Assembly (NCBI RefSeq): GCF_900155545.1
Contig: NZ_LT732526.1
Location: 788,496-852,495 of the forward strand
DNA from: Clostridium sp. Marseille-P2415
GTDB lineage: Bacteria; Bacillota; Clostridia; Lachnospirales; Lachnospiraceae
Length of the DNA: 64,000 bases
Reading direction: 5' to 3'
The position numbers and the translations under genes are program-made. Under the pieces are notes generated by a model, which saw only the letters and a program-made list of their open reading frames with translations, was not told where the DNA came from and did not search any database. Shown here in pieces: positions 8,892 through 17,835 of this stretch. Numbering within the stretch: the stretch's first letter is position 1; each line of letters starts with the position of its first letter.

Positions 8892-10157
8892 ATGGGAATG
8901 ACAATGACCCAGAAGATTTTGGCAGACCATGCAGGGCTTTCCGAGGTAAAGGCCGGACAGCTTATCGAAGCGGATCTGGATCTGGTATTGGGAAATGATA
9001 TCACCTCACCGGTTGCCATTAAAGAAATGGAGAAATTTAATAAGGAAACGATCTTTCATAAAGATAAGATTGCCCTGGTCATGGACCATTTTATTCCAAA
9101 TAAAGACATTAAATCTGCGGAAAACTGCAAATGCTGCCGTGATTTTGCCTGCAGGCATGAGATCACCAATTATTTCGACGTAGGACAGATGGGAATTGAA
9201 CATGCCCTGCTTCCGGAAAAAGGTCTTGTCGTTGCAGGAGATGCGGTCATAGGAGCAGATTCCCATACGTGCACCTATGGCGCTTTGGGCGCTTTTTCCA
9301 CCGGTGTTGGAAGCACGGATATGGCGGCAGGCATGGTAACCGGGAAAGCCTGGTTCAAGGTTCCGCCGGCAATAAAGTTCGAACTGGTTGGGAAACCATC
9401 CAAATGGGTCAGCGGCAAGGACGTTATTTTACATATCATAGGTATGATCGGCGTTGACGGCGCCTTGTATAAGTCCATGGAGTTTACCGGAGACGGGATC
9501 CGGAATTTATCCATGGATGACCGGTTTACCATCTGCAATATGGCCATAGAGGCCGGTGGAAAGAACGGTATTTTCCCTGTGGATGATCTGGCCATCCAGT
9601 ACATGAAGGACCATTCAAAACGTGATTACAGGATTTATGAGGCGGACGCAGATGCAGAATATGAGGAAATTTACACCATCGATCTATCCAAATTAGAGCC
9701 GACGGTGGCATTCCCCCACCTTCCCGAGAATACCAGGACCATTGGTGCCTTCGGTGAAATCAAGGTTGACCAGTCCGTGATCGGTTCCTGTACCAACGGA
9801 AGGCTTGATGACATGCGCATAGCAGCAGCTGTCATGAAAGGACGGAAAGTGGCGAAACAGGTACGCTGCATTGTGATCCCTGCTACACAGGAAATCTATT
9901 TACAGTCTATGAAGGAAGGGCTTTTAGAAATTTTTATCGAGGTTGGAGCTGTGGTCAGTACACCAACCTGCGGTCCGTGCCTGGGCGGCTACATGGGGAT
10001 TCTGGCGGCAGGAGAGCGCTGTATCTCTACTACAAACCGCAACTTTGTGGGGCGTATGGGCCATGTAGAATCAGAGGTATATCTGGCAAGTCCTGCAGTG
10101 GCGGCAGCAAGCGCCATAACCGGTCGGATATCTTCGCCCGGTGAACTGGGATTATAG
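8892..10157 (+). CDS. leuC: 3-isopropylmalate dehydratase large subunit
   Basis: With LeuD forms the [4Fe-4S] isomerase of leucine synthesis (2- to 3-isopropylmalate). 421 residues, the HacA-like short form. Seen: [15 protein letters not shown] at the N-terminus, [26 protein letters not shown] and PTCGPCLGG, the last two carrying cluster cysteines (with HTC). The ATG at 8892 is preferred: AGGAGG (8877-8882) abuts the earlier ATG at 8883 and is correctly spaced from 8892. leuD follows 13 bp after the stop. Confidence 0.96.
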   Translation: MGMTMTQKILADHAGLSEVKAGQLIEADLDLVLGNDITSPVAIKEMEKFNKETIFHKDKIALVMDHFIPNKDIKSAENCKCCRDFACRHEITNYFDVGQMGIEHALLPEKGLVVAGDAVIGADSHTCTYGALGAFSTGVGSTDMAAGMVTGKAWFKVPPAIKFELVGKPSKWVSGKDVILHIIGMIGVDGALYKSMEFTGDGIRNLSMDDRFTICNMAIEAGGKNGIFPVDDLAIQYMKDHSKRDYRIYEADADAEYEEIYTIDLSKLEPTVAFPHLPENTRTIGAFGEIKVDQSVIGSCTNGRLDDMRIAAAVMKGRKVAKQVRCIVIPATQEIYLQSMKEGLLEIFIEVGAVVSTPTCGPCLGGYMGILAAGERCISTTNRNFVGRMGHVESEVYLASPAVAAASAITGRISSPGELGL

Positions 10158-10170
10158 GAGGTTGTAAAAG

Positions 10171-10659
10171 ATGAAGGCATGTGGATCTGTTTTTAAATAT
10201 GGCGATAATGTAGATACCGATGTGATCATACCGGCAAGGTATTTGAATATTACGGATGGAAATGAGCTGGCAAAGCACTGCATGGAGGACATTGACAGGG
10301 CTTTTGTAAATAAAGTGAAGAAGGGAGACATCATCGTGGCCAATAAAAATTTTGGCTGTGGGTCTTCCAGGGAGCATGCTCCGTTAGTAATCAAATGCGC
10401 CGGAGTAAGTTGTGTCATTGCTGAGACATTTGCAAGGATTTTCTACCGGAACGCAATCAATATCGGCCTTCCTATTATAGAATGCCCGGAGGCAGCAAAG
10501 GCGATTCAGGCAGGAGATGAGGTATCGGTAGATTTTGACAGCGGCATCATCACCGATAAAACGACAGGGGAATCCTTTGAGGGGCAGGCGTTTCCTCCTT
10601 TTATGCAGGAAATTATATCGGCAGGAGGATTGTTTCCTTATATAAATAAGAAAAAATAA
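10171..10659 (+). CDS. leuD: 3-isopropylmalate dehydratase small subunit
   Basis: 162-residue swivelling subunit that completes the LeuCD active site. Seen: [18 protein letters not shown], the [12 protein letters not shown] loop and [13 protein letters not shown], all standard for the archaeal/clostridial short LeuD type. ATG at 10171 with AGGAGG. Co-transcribed with leuC, and closed by the terminator at 10681. Confidence 0.96.
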   Translation: MKACGSVFKYGDNVDTDVIIPARYLNITDGNELAKHCMEDIDRAFVNKVKKGDIIVANKNFGCGSSREHAPLVIKCAGVSCVIAETFARIFYRNAINIGLPIIECPEAAKAIQAGDEVSVDFDSGIITDKTTGESFEGQAFPPFMQEIISAGGLFPYINKKK

Positions 10660-10680
10660 CTGTTATTTCCATGGAAAACG

Positions 10681-10730
10681 AGTCCGTAATTGTCAGATAT
10701 TGTATCTGGCATTTGCGGACTTTTGTTTTT
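10681..10730 (+). terminator. Rho-independent terminator after leuCD
   Basis: AGTCCGTAATTGTCAGATA (10681-10699) pairs imperfectly with TATCTGGCATTTGCGGACT (10703-10721), then TTTTGTTTTT. Confidence 0.8.
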
Positions 10731-10735
10731 GAACG

Positions 10736-10764
10736 TTGTCAATCCAACTGATACGTATTATAAT
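10736..10764 (+). promoter_or_regulatory. Sigma-A promoter for the YbaK-family gene
   Basis: TTGTCA (10736-10741), 17-bp spacer, perfect TATAAT (10759-10764), immediately after the leuD terminator. Confidence 0.8.
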
Positions 10765-10792
10765 TAGAAAAAAATTCAAGGAGTTGATTTAT

Positions 10793-11263
10793 ATGGTAAA
10801 GACAAATGCAATGCGCATACTTGATAAGGCAAAAATTGAATATGACACCAGGGAATACGAGGTGGATGAGCAGGACCTTTCCGGCAGTCATGCGGCGGAC
10901 ATGATGGGAGTGGACCACGGCAGTGTTTTTAAAACTCTTGTATTAAAAGGGGAAAAGACCGGATACTTAGTCTGCTGTATACCGGTGGACGGAGAACTGG
11001 ATTTAAAAAAGGTGGCGAAGGCTGCAGGTGATAAAAAGGTGGAAATGATTCCTATGAAGGAGCTGCAGGGTGTCACGGGATACATCAGAGGAGGATGTTC
11101 CCCCATCGGCATGAAAAAACATTTTCCTACTTTTGTCGAAGAATCGGCTCATCTTTATCCAAAAATCGCCATCAGCGGCGGATTAAGAGGCCTGCAGATC
11201 ATCATCTCTCCACAGTCTCTGGTTGGCTTTATAGGTGGAGAATTTGCTTCGCTGATGCAATAA
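10793..11263 (+). CDS. YbaK/EbsC-family Cys-tRNA(Pro) deacylase
   Basis: 156 residues. Trans-editing enzyme that hydrolyses Cys mis-charged on tRNA-Pro. Seen: KTNAMRILDKAKIEY at the N-terminus, VFKTLVLKG (conserved Lys region), GYIRGGCSPIGMKK (GxxSPxG loop) and the C-terminal SGGLRGLQIIISP. The ATG at 10793 has AAGGAG upstream; an in-frame start at 10736 would fall on the promoter and is rejected. Single-gene transcript. Confidence 0.9.
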   Translation: MVKTNAMRILDKAKIEYDTREYEVDEQDLSGSHAADMMGVDHGSVFKTLVLKGEKTGYLVCCIPVDGELDLKKVAKAAGDKKVEMIPMKELQGVTGYIRGGCSPIGMKKHFPTFVEESAHLYPKIAISGGLRGLQIIISPQSLVGFIGGEFASLMQ

Positions 11264-11425
11264 TGGTTTACATAAAACAAAAAATATAGGGACGGGCCGT
11301 TTCTGAGAAGTTGAATAGTTAACAGAAATGTAACATTATTGTAAAATCTTAATAGAAAGATAATACAAAAATAGTCTATAAAACCTTGGAAAAACAGTGC
11401 ATTAAGCACAAAGGAAGGAAAGGGG

Positions 11426-11467
11426 ATGAAAATTAAGAAGTTAAAATATCACAAAAATGTTAAATGA
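11426..11467 (+). CDS. Possible 13-residue basic peptide ORF
   Basis: A strong ribosome-binding stretch (GGAAGGAAAGGGG) is followed by ATG and 13 codons (MKIKKLKYHKNVK), six of them Lys. It lies in the 313-bp gap before the SleB-like gene and ends just before that gene's promoter. It could be a small peptide, an upstream remnant or chance. Otherwise the gap holds only the promoter at 11471 and a small GGTTGTG/CACAGCC hairpin. Confidence 0.25.
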   Translation: MKIKKLKYHKNVK

Positions 11468-11470
11468 CCA

Positions 11471-11500
11471 TTGACTTTTTTGACGGGCTTCTTCTATAAT
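11471..11500 (+). promoter_or_regulatory. Sigma-A-like promoter for the SleB-like hydrolase
   Basis: TTGACT (11471-11476), 18-bp spacer, perfect TATAAT (11495-11500). Confidence 0.7.
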
Positions 11501-11576
11501 TACGAGCGTCACCCGGAAACGGTTGTGGAATGTGTTCACAGCCCAGGCAAGTGAGATTAGAGAAAGAGGAGTATGT

Positions 11577-12443
11577 ATGCTTAAATTACGCTCTATCCTT
11601 CGACAGATTTGTCAATTCTTCAGAGGGATGACCGTGAAGGTCACAAAGCGGATGTACCGTTCTTCCGCAGTATTTATGGCGGGAGCGGCAGTCATTACTG
11701 TTGTGGCATTTACATCAGCAGGATTCGGAAGCGGCGGAAGAAATGCGCTGACAGCATTTGCGGAAACGCCGGCAAAGGAAGACGCTGCGGATGAGGATGC
11801 AGTTGAAGAAGAGGAAACGGATACACAAGCAAAAGTACAATTGAAACTTACCGAAGCCAAGATGCAGGCACAGCAGTTAGCCGGCAATCTTCTGGAAAAA
11901 GAGGTTATACAGAAACAGGAGCTGGAAAAAGAATCCGAAGCCCAGGTCCAACGCATCAATAACCAGATCGCGATGGAGGAAGAAGCGAAAAGGCAGGCTG
12001 AGGAAGCAGCAAAGAAGGCAGAAGAAGAGGCAAGGAAGGCCGAGGAAGAGAAGGCAGTTCATGCCATGTCGGTGTCACAGGACGATTATCAGGTCTTACT
12101 GAAGATCGTGCAGGCGGAAGCAGGCATCTGTGACGAAAAGGGAAAAATCCTTGTGGCTAATGTGATTTTAAACCGGGTAAAAAGCGGCGAATTTCCCAAT
12201 TCGGTAAGAGGTGTTGTCTATTCCCCTTCCCAGTTTTCACCCGTGTCGAACGGCAGTATCAATTCCGTAAACGTGACCGATGATACGAAAGCATGCGTTG
12301 ACCGGGCGCTGGCAGGAGAGGATTATTCCGACGGAGCACTGTACTTTATGTACCGGGGAGGCTCCAGGAGGGGAGCCGTAAGCTGGTTCGATTCCCATTT
12401 GACCTACTTGTTTCAACATGGTAACCATGAATTTTTTAAATAA
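11577..12443 (+). CDS. SleB-like cell wall hydrolase with coiled coil
   Basis: 288 residues: a short basic N-terminus, one transmembrane/signal-anchor segment (about residues 24-45), an acidic region, a long charged coiled coil (about 80-160, rich in EEAKKAEEEARKAEE), then a hydrolase_2 domain starting at LLKIVQAEAGICDEKGK, with VANVILNRVKSGEFPNSVRG and SPSQFSPVSNG. This domain is that of spore cortex-lytic enzyme SleB and CwlJ, with Glu of QAEAG the expected catalytic residue. The promoter is sigma-A-like, so a vegetative wall role is as likely as a sporulation one. ATG at 11577 is set by AAGAGGAG. Confidence 0.85.
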   Translation: MLKLRSILRQICQFFRGMTVKVTKRMYRSSAVFMAGAAVITVVAFTSAGFGSGGRNALTAFAETPAKEDAADEDAVEEEETDTQAKVQLKLTEAKMQAQQLAGNLLEKEVIQKQELEKESEAQVQRINNQIAMEEEAKRQAEEAAKKAEEEARKAEEEKAVHAMSVSQDDYQVLLKIVQAEAGICDEKGKILVANVILNRVKSGEFPNSVRGVVYSPSQFSPVSNGSINSVNVTDDTKACVDRALAGEDYSDGALYFMYRGGSRRGAVSWFDSHLTYLFQHGNHEFFK

Positions 12444-12448
12444 AAACA

Positions 12449-12478
12449 TTGTTTCATATTCTGCTTTAGGTGTATACT
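12449..12478 (+). promoter_or_regulatory. Putative promoter for the YhcH-family gene
   Basis: TTGTTT (12449-12454), 18-bp spacer, TATACT (12473-12478). Confidence 0.55.
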
Positions 12479-12547
12479 ATATTTAACAGTCATGTGCCCT
12501 TGTGGTCTGCTGTGAAAATATACGATACATAAAAGGAGAGTAAGATT

Positions 12548-13012
12548 ATGATTTTTGACTCAGCGAAAAACCTTGATTTTTACAAAAGCCTTGGAGTGGA
12601 AGGAAGATACGCTAAGGCAGTGGATTTCCTTAAGAACACCGATCTAAAGAACCTGGCGCCGGGGAAATATGAGATTGACGGCAAGAATGTTTTTGCCAAC
12701 GTAACAGAATATACGACGATTCCGTGGGAGGAAGCCAAGTACGAAGCCCACCATAATTATACAGATATCCAATATATGATATCCGGTTCTGAAACCATGA
12801 CTTATGCACGGGTGGATGAGCTGGCAGAAAAAGTACCTTATAACGAAGAAAAAGATGTTGTATTTTACGACAATGAGAATCCTGGCTTAAAAGTAGTTGT
12901 AAAGGCCGGAGAATATATGATTTTTAATCCTTGGGATGGACATAAACCAAAGGCAGCTGCCGGAGAACCGGCTCCGATTAAGAAAGTGATTGTTAAAATC
13001 AAAGAAGACTAA
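12548..13012 (+). CDS. YhcH/YjgK/YiaL-family protein
   Basis: 154-residue cupin-like protein of the family that includes EbgC and YiaL. Seen: KYEIDGKNVFANVTEYTT, EAHHNYTDIQYMISGSETM and the C-terminal FNPWDGHKPKAA, which carry the conserved His/Glu residues thought to bind a metal. Family members sit in sialic acid, beta-galactoside or uronate utilisation loci and probably act on sugar anomers or accessory steps; biochemistry is poorly defined. Stands alone here, convergent with the pectinesterase gene, with which it shares the terminator at 13015. Confidence 0.85.
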   Translation: MIFDSAKNLDFYKSLGVEGRYAKAVDFLKNTDLKNLAPGKYEIDGKNVFANVTEYTTIPWEEAKYEAHHNYTDIQYMISGSETMTYARVDELAEKVPYNEEKDVVFYDNENPGLKVVVKAGEYMIFNPWDGHKPKAAAGEPAPIKKVIVKIKED

Positions 13013-13014
13013 TA

Positions 13015-13065
13015 AAAAACGGGAATCAATCCTTTGAATTAAGGACTTGTTCCCGTTTTGTTTTT
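13015..13065. terminator. Bidirectional terminator
   Basis: AAAACGGGAA / TTCCCGTTTT stem with T-runs on both strands, between the convergent YhcH-family gene and pectinesterase gene. Confidence 0.8.
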
Positions 13066-14029
13066 ATGGCTGCCAGCCGTCTGATCCTGACAGGACAGCT
13101 TCTTTTGTAAATCTTTTCAGATCAGCTTCTTTCAGGCGGTGGATCCAATCCGGCCGTTTTTCCATTCCAGCACCGGGACCGAAGCTGCCGTACTCGGCAT
13201 AGAAGGTATGTTCGTGGGCCGCTTCCTTGTTCCAGTCATGCCAGCCCTCTTTGCAGATATGATCATCCATGTAGCAGTTTAGGAGCACGGTTTTCGCATA
13301 TTCTCTCCATGGGCGCCCTAAGTAAGCGTTGTTTGCGGGACAGTTGCTTTCAAAACGGCAGTTTGCCATGACATAGCCGTACTCCTGTCCTTCCGGAGTG
13401 GAGGCAGCGGTTACGTAGCTGCTGATCTCTTTTCCCGTGTATTTGGAAAAGAAGGTGCAGCCTTCAAAATAAGCTGTGGCGCTGCCGAAAATAAAGTCAA
13501 TGTCTCCCTCCAGATAACAGTTTTTATAATAGTGACGGCCGTTTAACCGGGGGGCATGCTGCTTTGGCCCGATAAAACCGTTGGGTTCGATTTCCTTTGG
13601 AGGAAGAGGGCCGGTAAAAAGGGTATCCTGGTTTCCGAGGAAACGGCAGTTTTCAAAAAATAACCGGTCCCCATCGGCATAGAGAGCCAGAGCCTGTCCT
13701 ACATCGGTCCCTTTTCCTGCGCTGTTCTCAAATGTAAGATTTCTGGCGGTGAAATCGTGGGTATCGATCAGGCAGGAATAGGTGCGGAAGGTCCCCCGCT
13801 TAGTGCCATCCTCCATAGTCATGCGGGCATAAAGGCCATAGGAGAGAATGGTACTTTCTGCATCTTCTCCAATAAAGGTCACGTGAGGAACTGTTACGGT
13901 GATCTGCTCTTCATAAAACCCCTTGTGTATATAGAGGATATGTTCCGAAGATTGATCCGTTGGAAGGGAGCAAAGTGCCTCCCCAATGCTTTTGAAATCG
14001 CCTGTGCCATCTTTTGAAATGTGAATCAT
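13064..14029 (-). CDS. Pectin methylesterase (CE8), no signal peptide
   Basis: 321 residues, a right-handed beta-helix carbohydrate esterase that removes methyl groups from pectin galacturonate. Seen: TGDFKSIGEAL at the N-terminus, NSAGKGTDVGQALAL, FLGNQDTLF (catalytic Gln/Asp region), DFIFGSATAYFE (catalytic Asp) and YLGRPWREYAKTV (Arg/Trp). The ATG at 14029 has AAGAAGG upstream. The protein starts directly with the catalytic domain, so it appears intracellular and would act on imported methylated oligogalacturonides. An upstream in-frame extension to 14107 does not give a convincing signal peptide. No other pectin genes are adjacent. Confidence 0.9.
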   Translation of the reverse strand: MIHISKDGTGDFKSIGEALCSLPTDQSSEHILYIHKGFYEEQITVTVPHVTFIGEDAESTILSYGLYARMTMEDGTKRGTFRTYSCLIDTHDFTARNLTFENSAGKGTDVGQALALYADGDRLFFENCRFLGNQDTLFTGPLPPKEIEPNGFIGPKQHAPRLNGRHYYKNCYLEGDIDFIFGSATAYFEGCTFFSKYTGKEISSYVTAASTPEGQEYGYVMANCRFESNCPANNAYLGRPWREYAKTVLLNCYMDDHICKEGWHDWNKEAAHEHTFYAEYGSFGPGAGMEKRPDWIHRLKEADLKRFTKEAVLSGSDGWQP

Positions 14030-14116
14030 ATTTAACCTTCTTTCCATACATTGTATACATAATGCATAACATATACTAAATATATACATTTTTTTAGAAA
14101 TTTGCAATAGAAATTA

Positions 14117-14145
14117 TTGACTTTTTATTAACAAAATGAGATAAT
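14117..14145 (+). promoter_or_regulatory. Sigma-A promoter for PEP carboxykinase
   Basis: TTGACT (14117-14122), 17-bp spacer, GATAAT (14140-14145), 39 nt before the start codon. Confidence 0.75.
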
Positions 14146-14183
14146 AAGAACAAATTTGGATTTTTTATAAGGAGGAATTTTAT

Positions 14184-15875
14184 ATGTCAACAAAAGCTTA
14201 TTACCCGATTCATGAAATTGGAAAAGGCAAACCTGGTTTTGCAACGACACGATCAATCATTGAGGCACCGTTTTATGGAAATAATGTAATTAAAGTTAAT
14301 ACGCTTAGAGAGGCATATGAATTAGCTAAAAGTTCACCTGGAACTGTGGTTACAGATATGCCTGTTTACAGGGGAGAGGAATTTGGTCTTGCGAAAGATG
14401 CCAAAGTTCTTTTGTTCAACGATGGAGCGATTACCGGACGTTACGCTACTGCAAGAAGAATTGCAGGAGAGCCTGGAGTGAATTGCGGCGCTCTTGATAA
14501 AGTCGTTATGGACGCGGTTTATGAAACCCGTTGGAAAACAATGTACCATGCAGAAGTGTTTGTAGGACTTGATCCTGAATTCATGGTAAAAGCTCATCTT
14601 CTTATCCCGGAAGGCGAGGAGAATATTCTGTACAACTGGATGTTGAATTTTCAGTATATGTCTGACGAATATGTTAAAATGTATCGGGCTTCCAAACCGG
14701 TAGGGGAAGGAAAAGAACCTGATATCTATATTTTCTCTGATCCGCAGTGGAACGGTTCTGACCGTCCTGGTGTTGATTTGTCTTGTTTAAGTGATCCAAA
14801 ATGCTTGTGCTATTTTAATACAGAACAGAACTGTGCGGCTATCTTAGGTATGAGATACTTTGGAGAGCACAAAAAGGGTACCCTTACTATGGCCTGGGCA
14901 CTTGCCAACCGGAACGGATATGCTTCCTGCCATGGCGGCCAGAAGGAATACAGCTTAGCGGATGGTTCTAAATATGTTGCATCTGTATTCGGATTATCCG
15001 GATCAGGAAAATCGACCATTACCCATGCAAAGCATGGCGGAAAATATGGTGTTACGGTTCTTCATGATGATGCATTTATCATTAATACGGATACCTGTTC
15101 ATCGGTAGCATTAGAGCCTACCTATTTTGATAAAACACAGGATTATCCAACCGGATGTGAAGATAACAAATATCTGTTAACTGCTCAGAACTGTTCCTGC
15201 ACATTTGATGAAGAAGGAAAGATCCAGCTGGTAACAGAAGATATCAGAAATGGGAATGGACGAGCTATCAAATCCAAATTATGGTCACCGAACCGTGTGG
15301 ATAAGATTGATGAGCCGGTTAACGCTATTTTCTGGATTATGAAAGATCCTACCATTCCGCCGGTGGTAAAACTGAAAGGAGCTTCCTTAGCTTCTGTTAT
15401 GGGTGCTACACTTGCAACAAAGAGATCGACGGCTGAAAGACTTGCTCCGGGAGCTGATCCGAATGCATTGGTCGTTGTACCATATGCGAATCCGTTTCGG
15501 ACATACCCATTGGCAAATGACTATGAGAAATTTAAAAAATTAGTGGAAGAGAAGAACGTAGACTGCTATATCATCAACACCGGTGATTTTATGGGCAAGA
15601 AGGTTCAGCCGAAGGATACGTTAGGAATCTTAGAAGCAATTGTGGATAAGAAAGCTGATTTCAAACAGTGGGGACCATTTTCCGATATCGAAATCTTCGA
15701 ATGGGAAGGATTTGTTCCGGACTTAAAAGATGCTTCTTATGTAGAGCAGTTAAGAGCCCGTATGAAGGATAGAGTTAACTTTGTTTCCAATACTGCTACT
15801 GTAAAAGACGGTTATGATAAGCTTCCGGATGACGCTTTAGCAGCAATTCAGAAAGTTGTCGATGAACTGAAATAA
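14184..15875 (+). CDS. pckA: Phosphoenolpyruvate carboxykinase (ATP-type family)
   Basis: 563 residues. Interconverts oxaloacetate + ATP with PEP + CO2 + ADP; in fermenting clostridia it may run in the carboxylating direction. Seen: the P-loop FGLSGSGKSTITHAKHG (about residues 270-286), followed by LHDDAFIIN (kinase-2/metal), and NGRAIKSKLWSPNR further on. The N-terminal half is unlike the classic enterobacterial enzyme: no standard R-S-P-K-D segment is seen, only ITGRYATARR in its place. The assignment rests on the P-loop half and overall size. Very good codon usage and its own promoter and terminator suggest high expression. Confidence 0.78.
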   Translation: MSTKAYYPIHEIGKGKPGFATTRSIIEAPFYGNNVIKVNTLREAYELAKSSPGTVVTDMPVYRGEEFGLAKDAKVLLFNDGAITGRYATARRIAGEPGVNCGALDKVVMDAVYETRWKTMYHAEVFVGLDPEFMVKAHLLIPEGEENILYNWMLNFQYMSDEYVKMYRASKPVGEGKEPDIYIFSDPQWNGSDRPGVDLSCLSDPKCLCYFNTEQNCAAILGMRYFGEHKKGTLTMAWALANRNGYASCHGGQKEYSLADGSKYVASVFGLSGSGKSTITHAKHGGKYGVTVLHDDAFIINTDTCSSVALEPTYFDKTQDYPTGCEDNKYLLTAQNCSCTFDEEGKIQLVTEDIRNGNGRAIKSKLWSPNRVDKIDEPVNAIFWIMKDPTIPPVVKLKGASLASVMGATLATKRSTAERLAPGADPNALVVVPYANPFRTYPLANDYEKFKKLVEEKNVDCYIINTGDFMGKKVQPKDTLGILEAIVDKKADFKQWGPFSDIEIFEWEGFVPDLKDASYVEQLRARMKDRVNFVSNTATVKDGYDKLPDDALAAIQKVVDELK

Positions 15876-15885
15876 TAAAATTCCA

Positions 15886-15926
15886 TAGAGGCGAAAAAGG
15901 AATTTCCTTTTTCGTCTCTGTTTTTA
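15886..15926 (+). terminator. Rho-independent terminator after pckA
   Basis: AGAGGCGAAAAAGGAA pairs with TTCCTTTTTCGTCTCT (to 15919), one wobble, followed by GTTTTT. Confidence 0.85.
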
Positions 15927-15944
15927 ACCCATAAAGGAGGAAAA

Positions 15945-16589
15945 ATGGAAAAAGAATATTTGCTGTTTGACTTAGACGGGACGCTTACCGATCCCAAAGA
16001 GGGAATTACCAAATCCGTTCAGTATGCTCTTCGTGCATTTGGGATTCAAGTGGAGGATTTGGATGAGCTTTGCTGTTTTATCGGACCGCCTTTAAAAGGC
16101 AGTTTTATGGAATATTTCGGTTTTAGCGAGGAGGATGCAAGGAAGGCGATTGACATCTACCGGGAATACTTTTCAAGCAGGGGTTTATATGAAAATAAGG
16201 CTTATGAAGGAGTCAAAGAAGTTTTACAGTCGCTTCTGAATGCTGGGAAAAAGTTATATGTTGCTTCCTCCAAACCGGAAGTATTCGTCAAAAAAATTCT
16301 TAACTATTTTGGCCTGGATTCCTGCTTCGAGTTTATGGGCGGCGCGGATTTGGAAGAAATCCGGGTGCAAAAGGCTGATGTGATCCGTTATGTGCTGGAG
16401 CAAAACAAAATTACCGATTTAAATAAAGTTGTGATGATCGGAGACAGAAAGCACGATATTTTGGGAGCAAAGGAGATTGGAATTGCCTCAGTTGGGGTAT
16501 TGTATGGGTATGGAAGCAGACAGGAATTAGAAGATGCCGGAGCGGATGTAATCGCTGAAACGATTTTTGATTTGCAGAATCTTTTATAG
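15945..16589 (+). CDS. HAD-superfamily hydrolase (phosphoglycolate phosphatase-like)
   Basis: 214 residues, HAD subfamily IA with a helical cap. Seen: motif I LLFDLDGTLTD, motif II VASSKPE, motif III Lys region (KKIL / RVQKADVI) and motif IV VMIGDRKHDILGA. Similar to Gph/pyrimidine-nucleotidase-like proteins; the physiological substrate is unknown. ATG at 15945 with AAGGAGG. Located directly after the pckA terminator and probably read with the GNAT gene. Confidence 0.88.
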   Translation: MEKEYLLFDLDGTLTDPKEGITKSVQYALRAFGIQVEDLDELCCFIGPPLKGSFMEYFGFSEEDARKAIDIYREYFSSRGLYENKAYEGVKEVLQSLLNAGKKLYVASSKPEVFVKKILNYFGLDSCFEFMGGADLEEIRVQKADVIRYVLEQNKITDLNKVVMIGDRKHDILGAKEIGIASVGVLYGYGSRQELEDAGADVIAETIFDLQNLL

Positions 16590-16672
16590 TGTGCTATACT
16601 AGGTCTCTAACAGGGGACAGTCCTTTTGATACGGTAAGTGAACCATGGAACACGAACGGAAGGAGGATTATT

Positions 16673-17473
16673 ATGATTGAACTGGGAAAAGAGAAAAGAC
16701 AGATCATCAGACAAATGTGCAGCGCCGCAAGCGGGGTATTGCCGCGGGGAGCTGCAGAAGGGCGAATGGGCAGGGTTTGGGTTCCGGAGCTCTCTAATCC
16801 TTCCTTTTGTCTGATTCTTCTTGGAGATTTTGCATATTTGTTCGGCATATGTCCGAAGGGTGAGCAGGCCATGGAACTGAAGGAACAGCTTTATAAGCAG
16901 TGCAGACAAGGCTTTATCACGCCTTCCGATGTGCGTTGGGAAGAATGGCTGGAGGACACTTTTGCAGGTGAGTGCAGACGTTTGTCCCGTTATGCCATGC
17001 GAAAGGACCGGAACCATTTTTCTGAGACTGTTTTAATGGACTATGTTAAGACTCTTCCTTCCGGGATGCGGATCCTTAAGATGGATAAGAGATTATACCA
17101 TATCGCTATGAAGGAGGAATGGAGCAGGGATTTTTGCTCGAATTTTGAAACTCCGGAAGATTTTTTAAGAGATGGGCTGGGGTTTGCTGCGTTAGACGGG
17201 CGTCATCTTGTTTCCGGCTGTTCGGCTTACGGAATCAGCCAGGGTATGATTCAGATGAAGGTTGCCACCAGGAAGGAATATAAACGTCAGGGCCTGGCTT
17301 TAGCCTGCAGTGCCAGGTTTATTCTGTCCTGTCTGGAACAGGGGATTTATCCGATCTGGGATGCGGATAACCTTCCTTCCGCCGGCCTTGCGGAAAAGCT
17401 GGGATACATTTTTGAGAAGGAATACCAGGTGTACAAGCTTCGGAATATGGAAAACAGGCTGATGAGAGCGTAA
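16673..17473 (+). CDS. GNAT-family N-acetyltransferase
   Basis: 266 residues. The C-terminal third is a GNAT fold with the acetyl-CoA motif MKVATRKEYKRQGLALACSA (V-A-T..Y+R.G-A) and the NLPSAGLAEKLGY terminus. The N-terminal ~130 residues resemble the accessory domain of the GNAT_acetyltran group. The ATG at 16673 follows AGGAGG; a longer frame back to 16589 overlaps the HAD gene end and is rejected. Substrate unknown. Confidence 0.8.
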   Translation: MIELGKEKRQIIRQMCSAASGVLPRGAAEGRMGRVWVPELSNPSFCLILLGDFAYLFGICPKGEQAMELKEQLYKQCRQGFITPSDVRWEEWLEDTFAGECRRLSRYAMRKDRNHFSETVLMDYVKTLPSGMRILKMDKRLYHIAMKEEWSRDFCSNFETPEDFLRDGLGFAALDGRHLVSGCSAYGISQGMIQMKVATRKEYKRQGLALACSARFILSCLEQGIYPIWDADNLPSAGLAEKLGYIFEKEYQVYKLRNMENRLMRA

Positions 17474-17497
17474 TGGGAATCAGGAGGAATACGGGAG

Positions 17498-17761
17498 ATG
17501 AAAAAGGTGGAAATCGGATTTTGGGGGATTGAATCCATCCTGGAATTTGTCACAATTGCCAGTAAATGCAAAGAAAAAATGAATTTGTCCTGTGGAGACA
17601 GTTTGGTAAATGCAAAATCACTGCTGTCCGTACTTTCTTTGGCAAGTGTGGAAGGCGTGGAATTGATTATCCAGGAAGACTCCTGTGATTCACTTTTAAG
17701 GCGCCTGGAATTGTACGTGGAACATGGGAGGCTGATTGGCAGTAAAAAAATCGTTATGTAA
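17498..17761 (+). CDS. HPr-like protein lacking the active-site histidine
   Basis: 87 residues with an HPr-like layout: an N-terminal strand (KKVEIGFWGI), a central NAKSLLSVLSLAS matching the Ser46 helix region of HPr (KSxxxxMSL), and a final VELII / LELYVEHG segment. The HARPA motif that carries the phosphorylatable His is absent: at that place there is GIESILEFVTIASKC. It therefore cannot act as a normal PTS phosphocarrier; a regulatory, Crh-like role through the Ser-containing helix is possible but inferred. Start ATG 17498. Confidence 0.6.
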   Translation: MKKVEIGFWGIESILEFVTIASKCKEKMNLSCGDSLVNAKSLLSVLSLASVEGVELIIQEDSCDSLLRRLELYVEHGRLIGSKKIVM

Positions 17762-17800
17762 TCCGGCTTTTCAAAATACAAAACTGACAGGAAAAGGAAC

Positions 17801-17829
17801 TTGAAAAATAATATGAAGTGGTGTATACT
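17801..17829 (+). promoter_or_regulatory. Sigma-A promoter for the 6S RNA
   Basis: TTGAAA (17801-17806), 17-bp spacer, TATACT (17824-17829). Predicted start near 17836 matches the RNA's 5' end. Confidence 0.75.
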
Positions 17830-17835
17830 AAAAAC

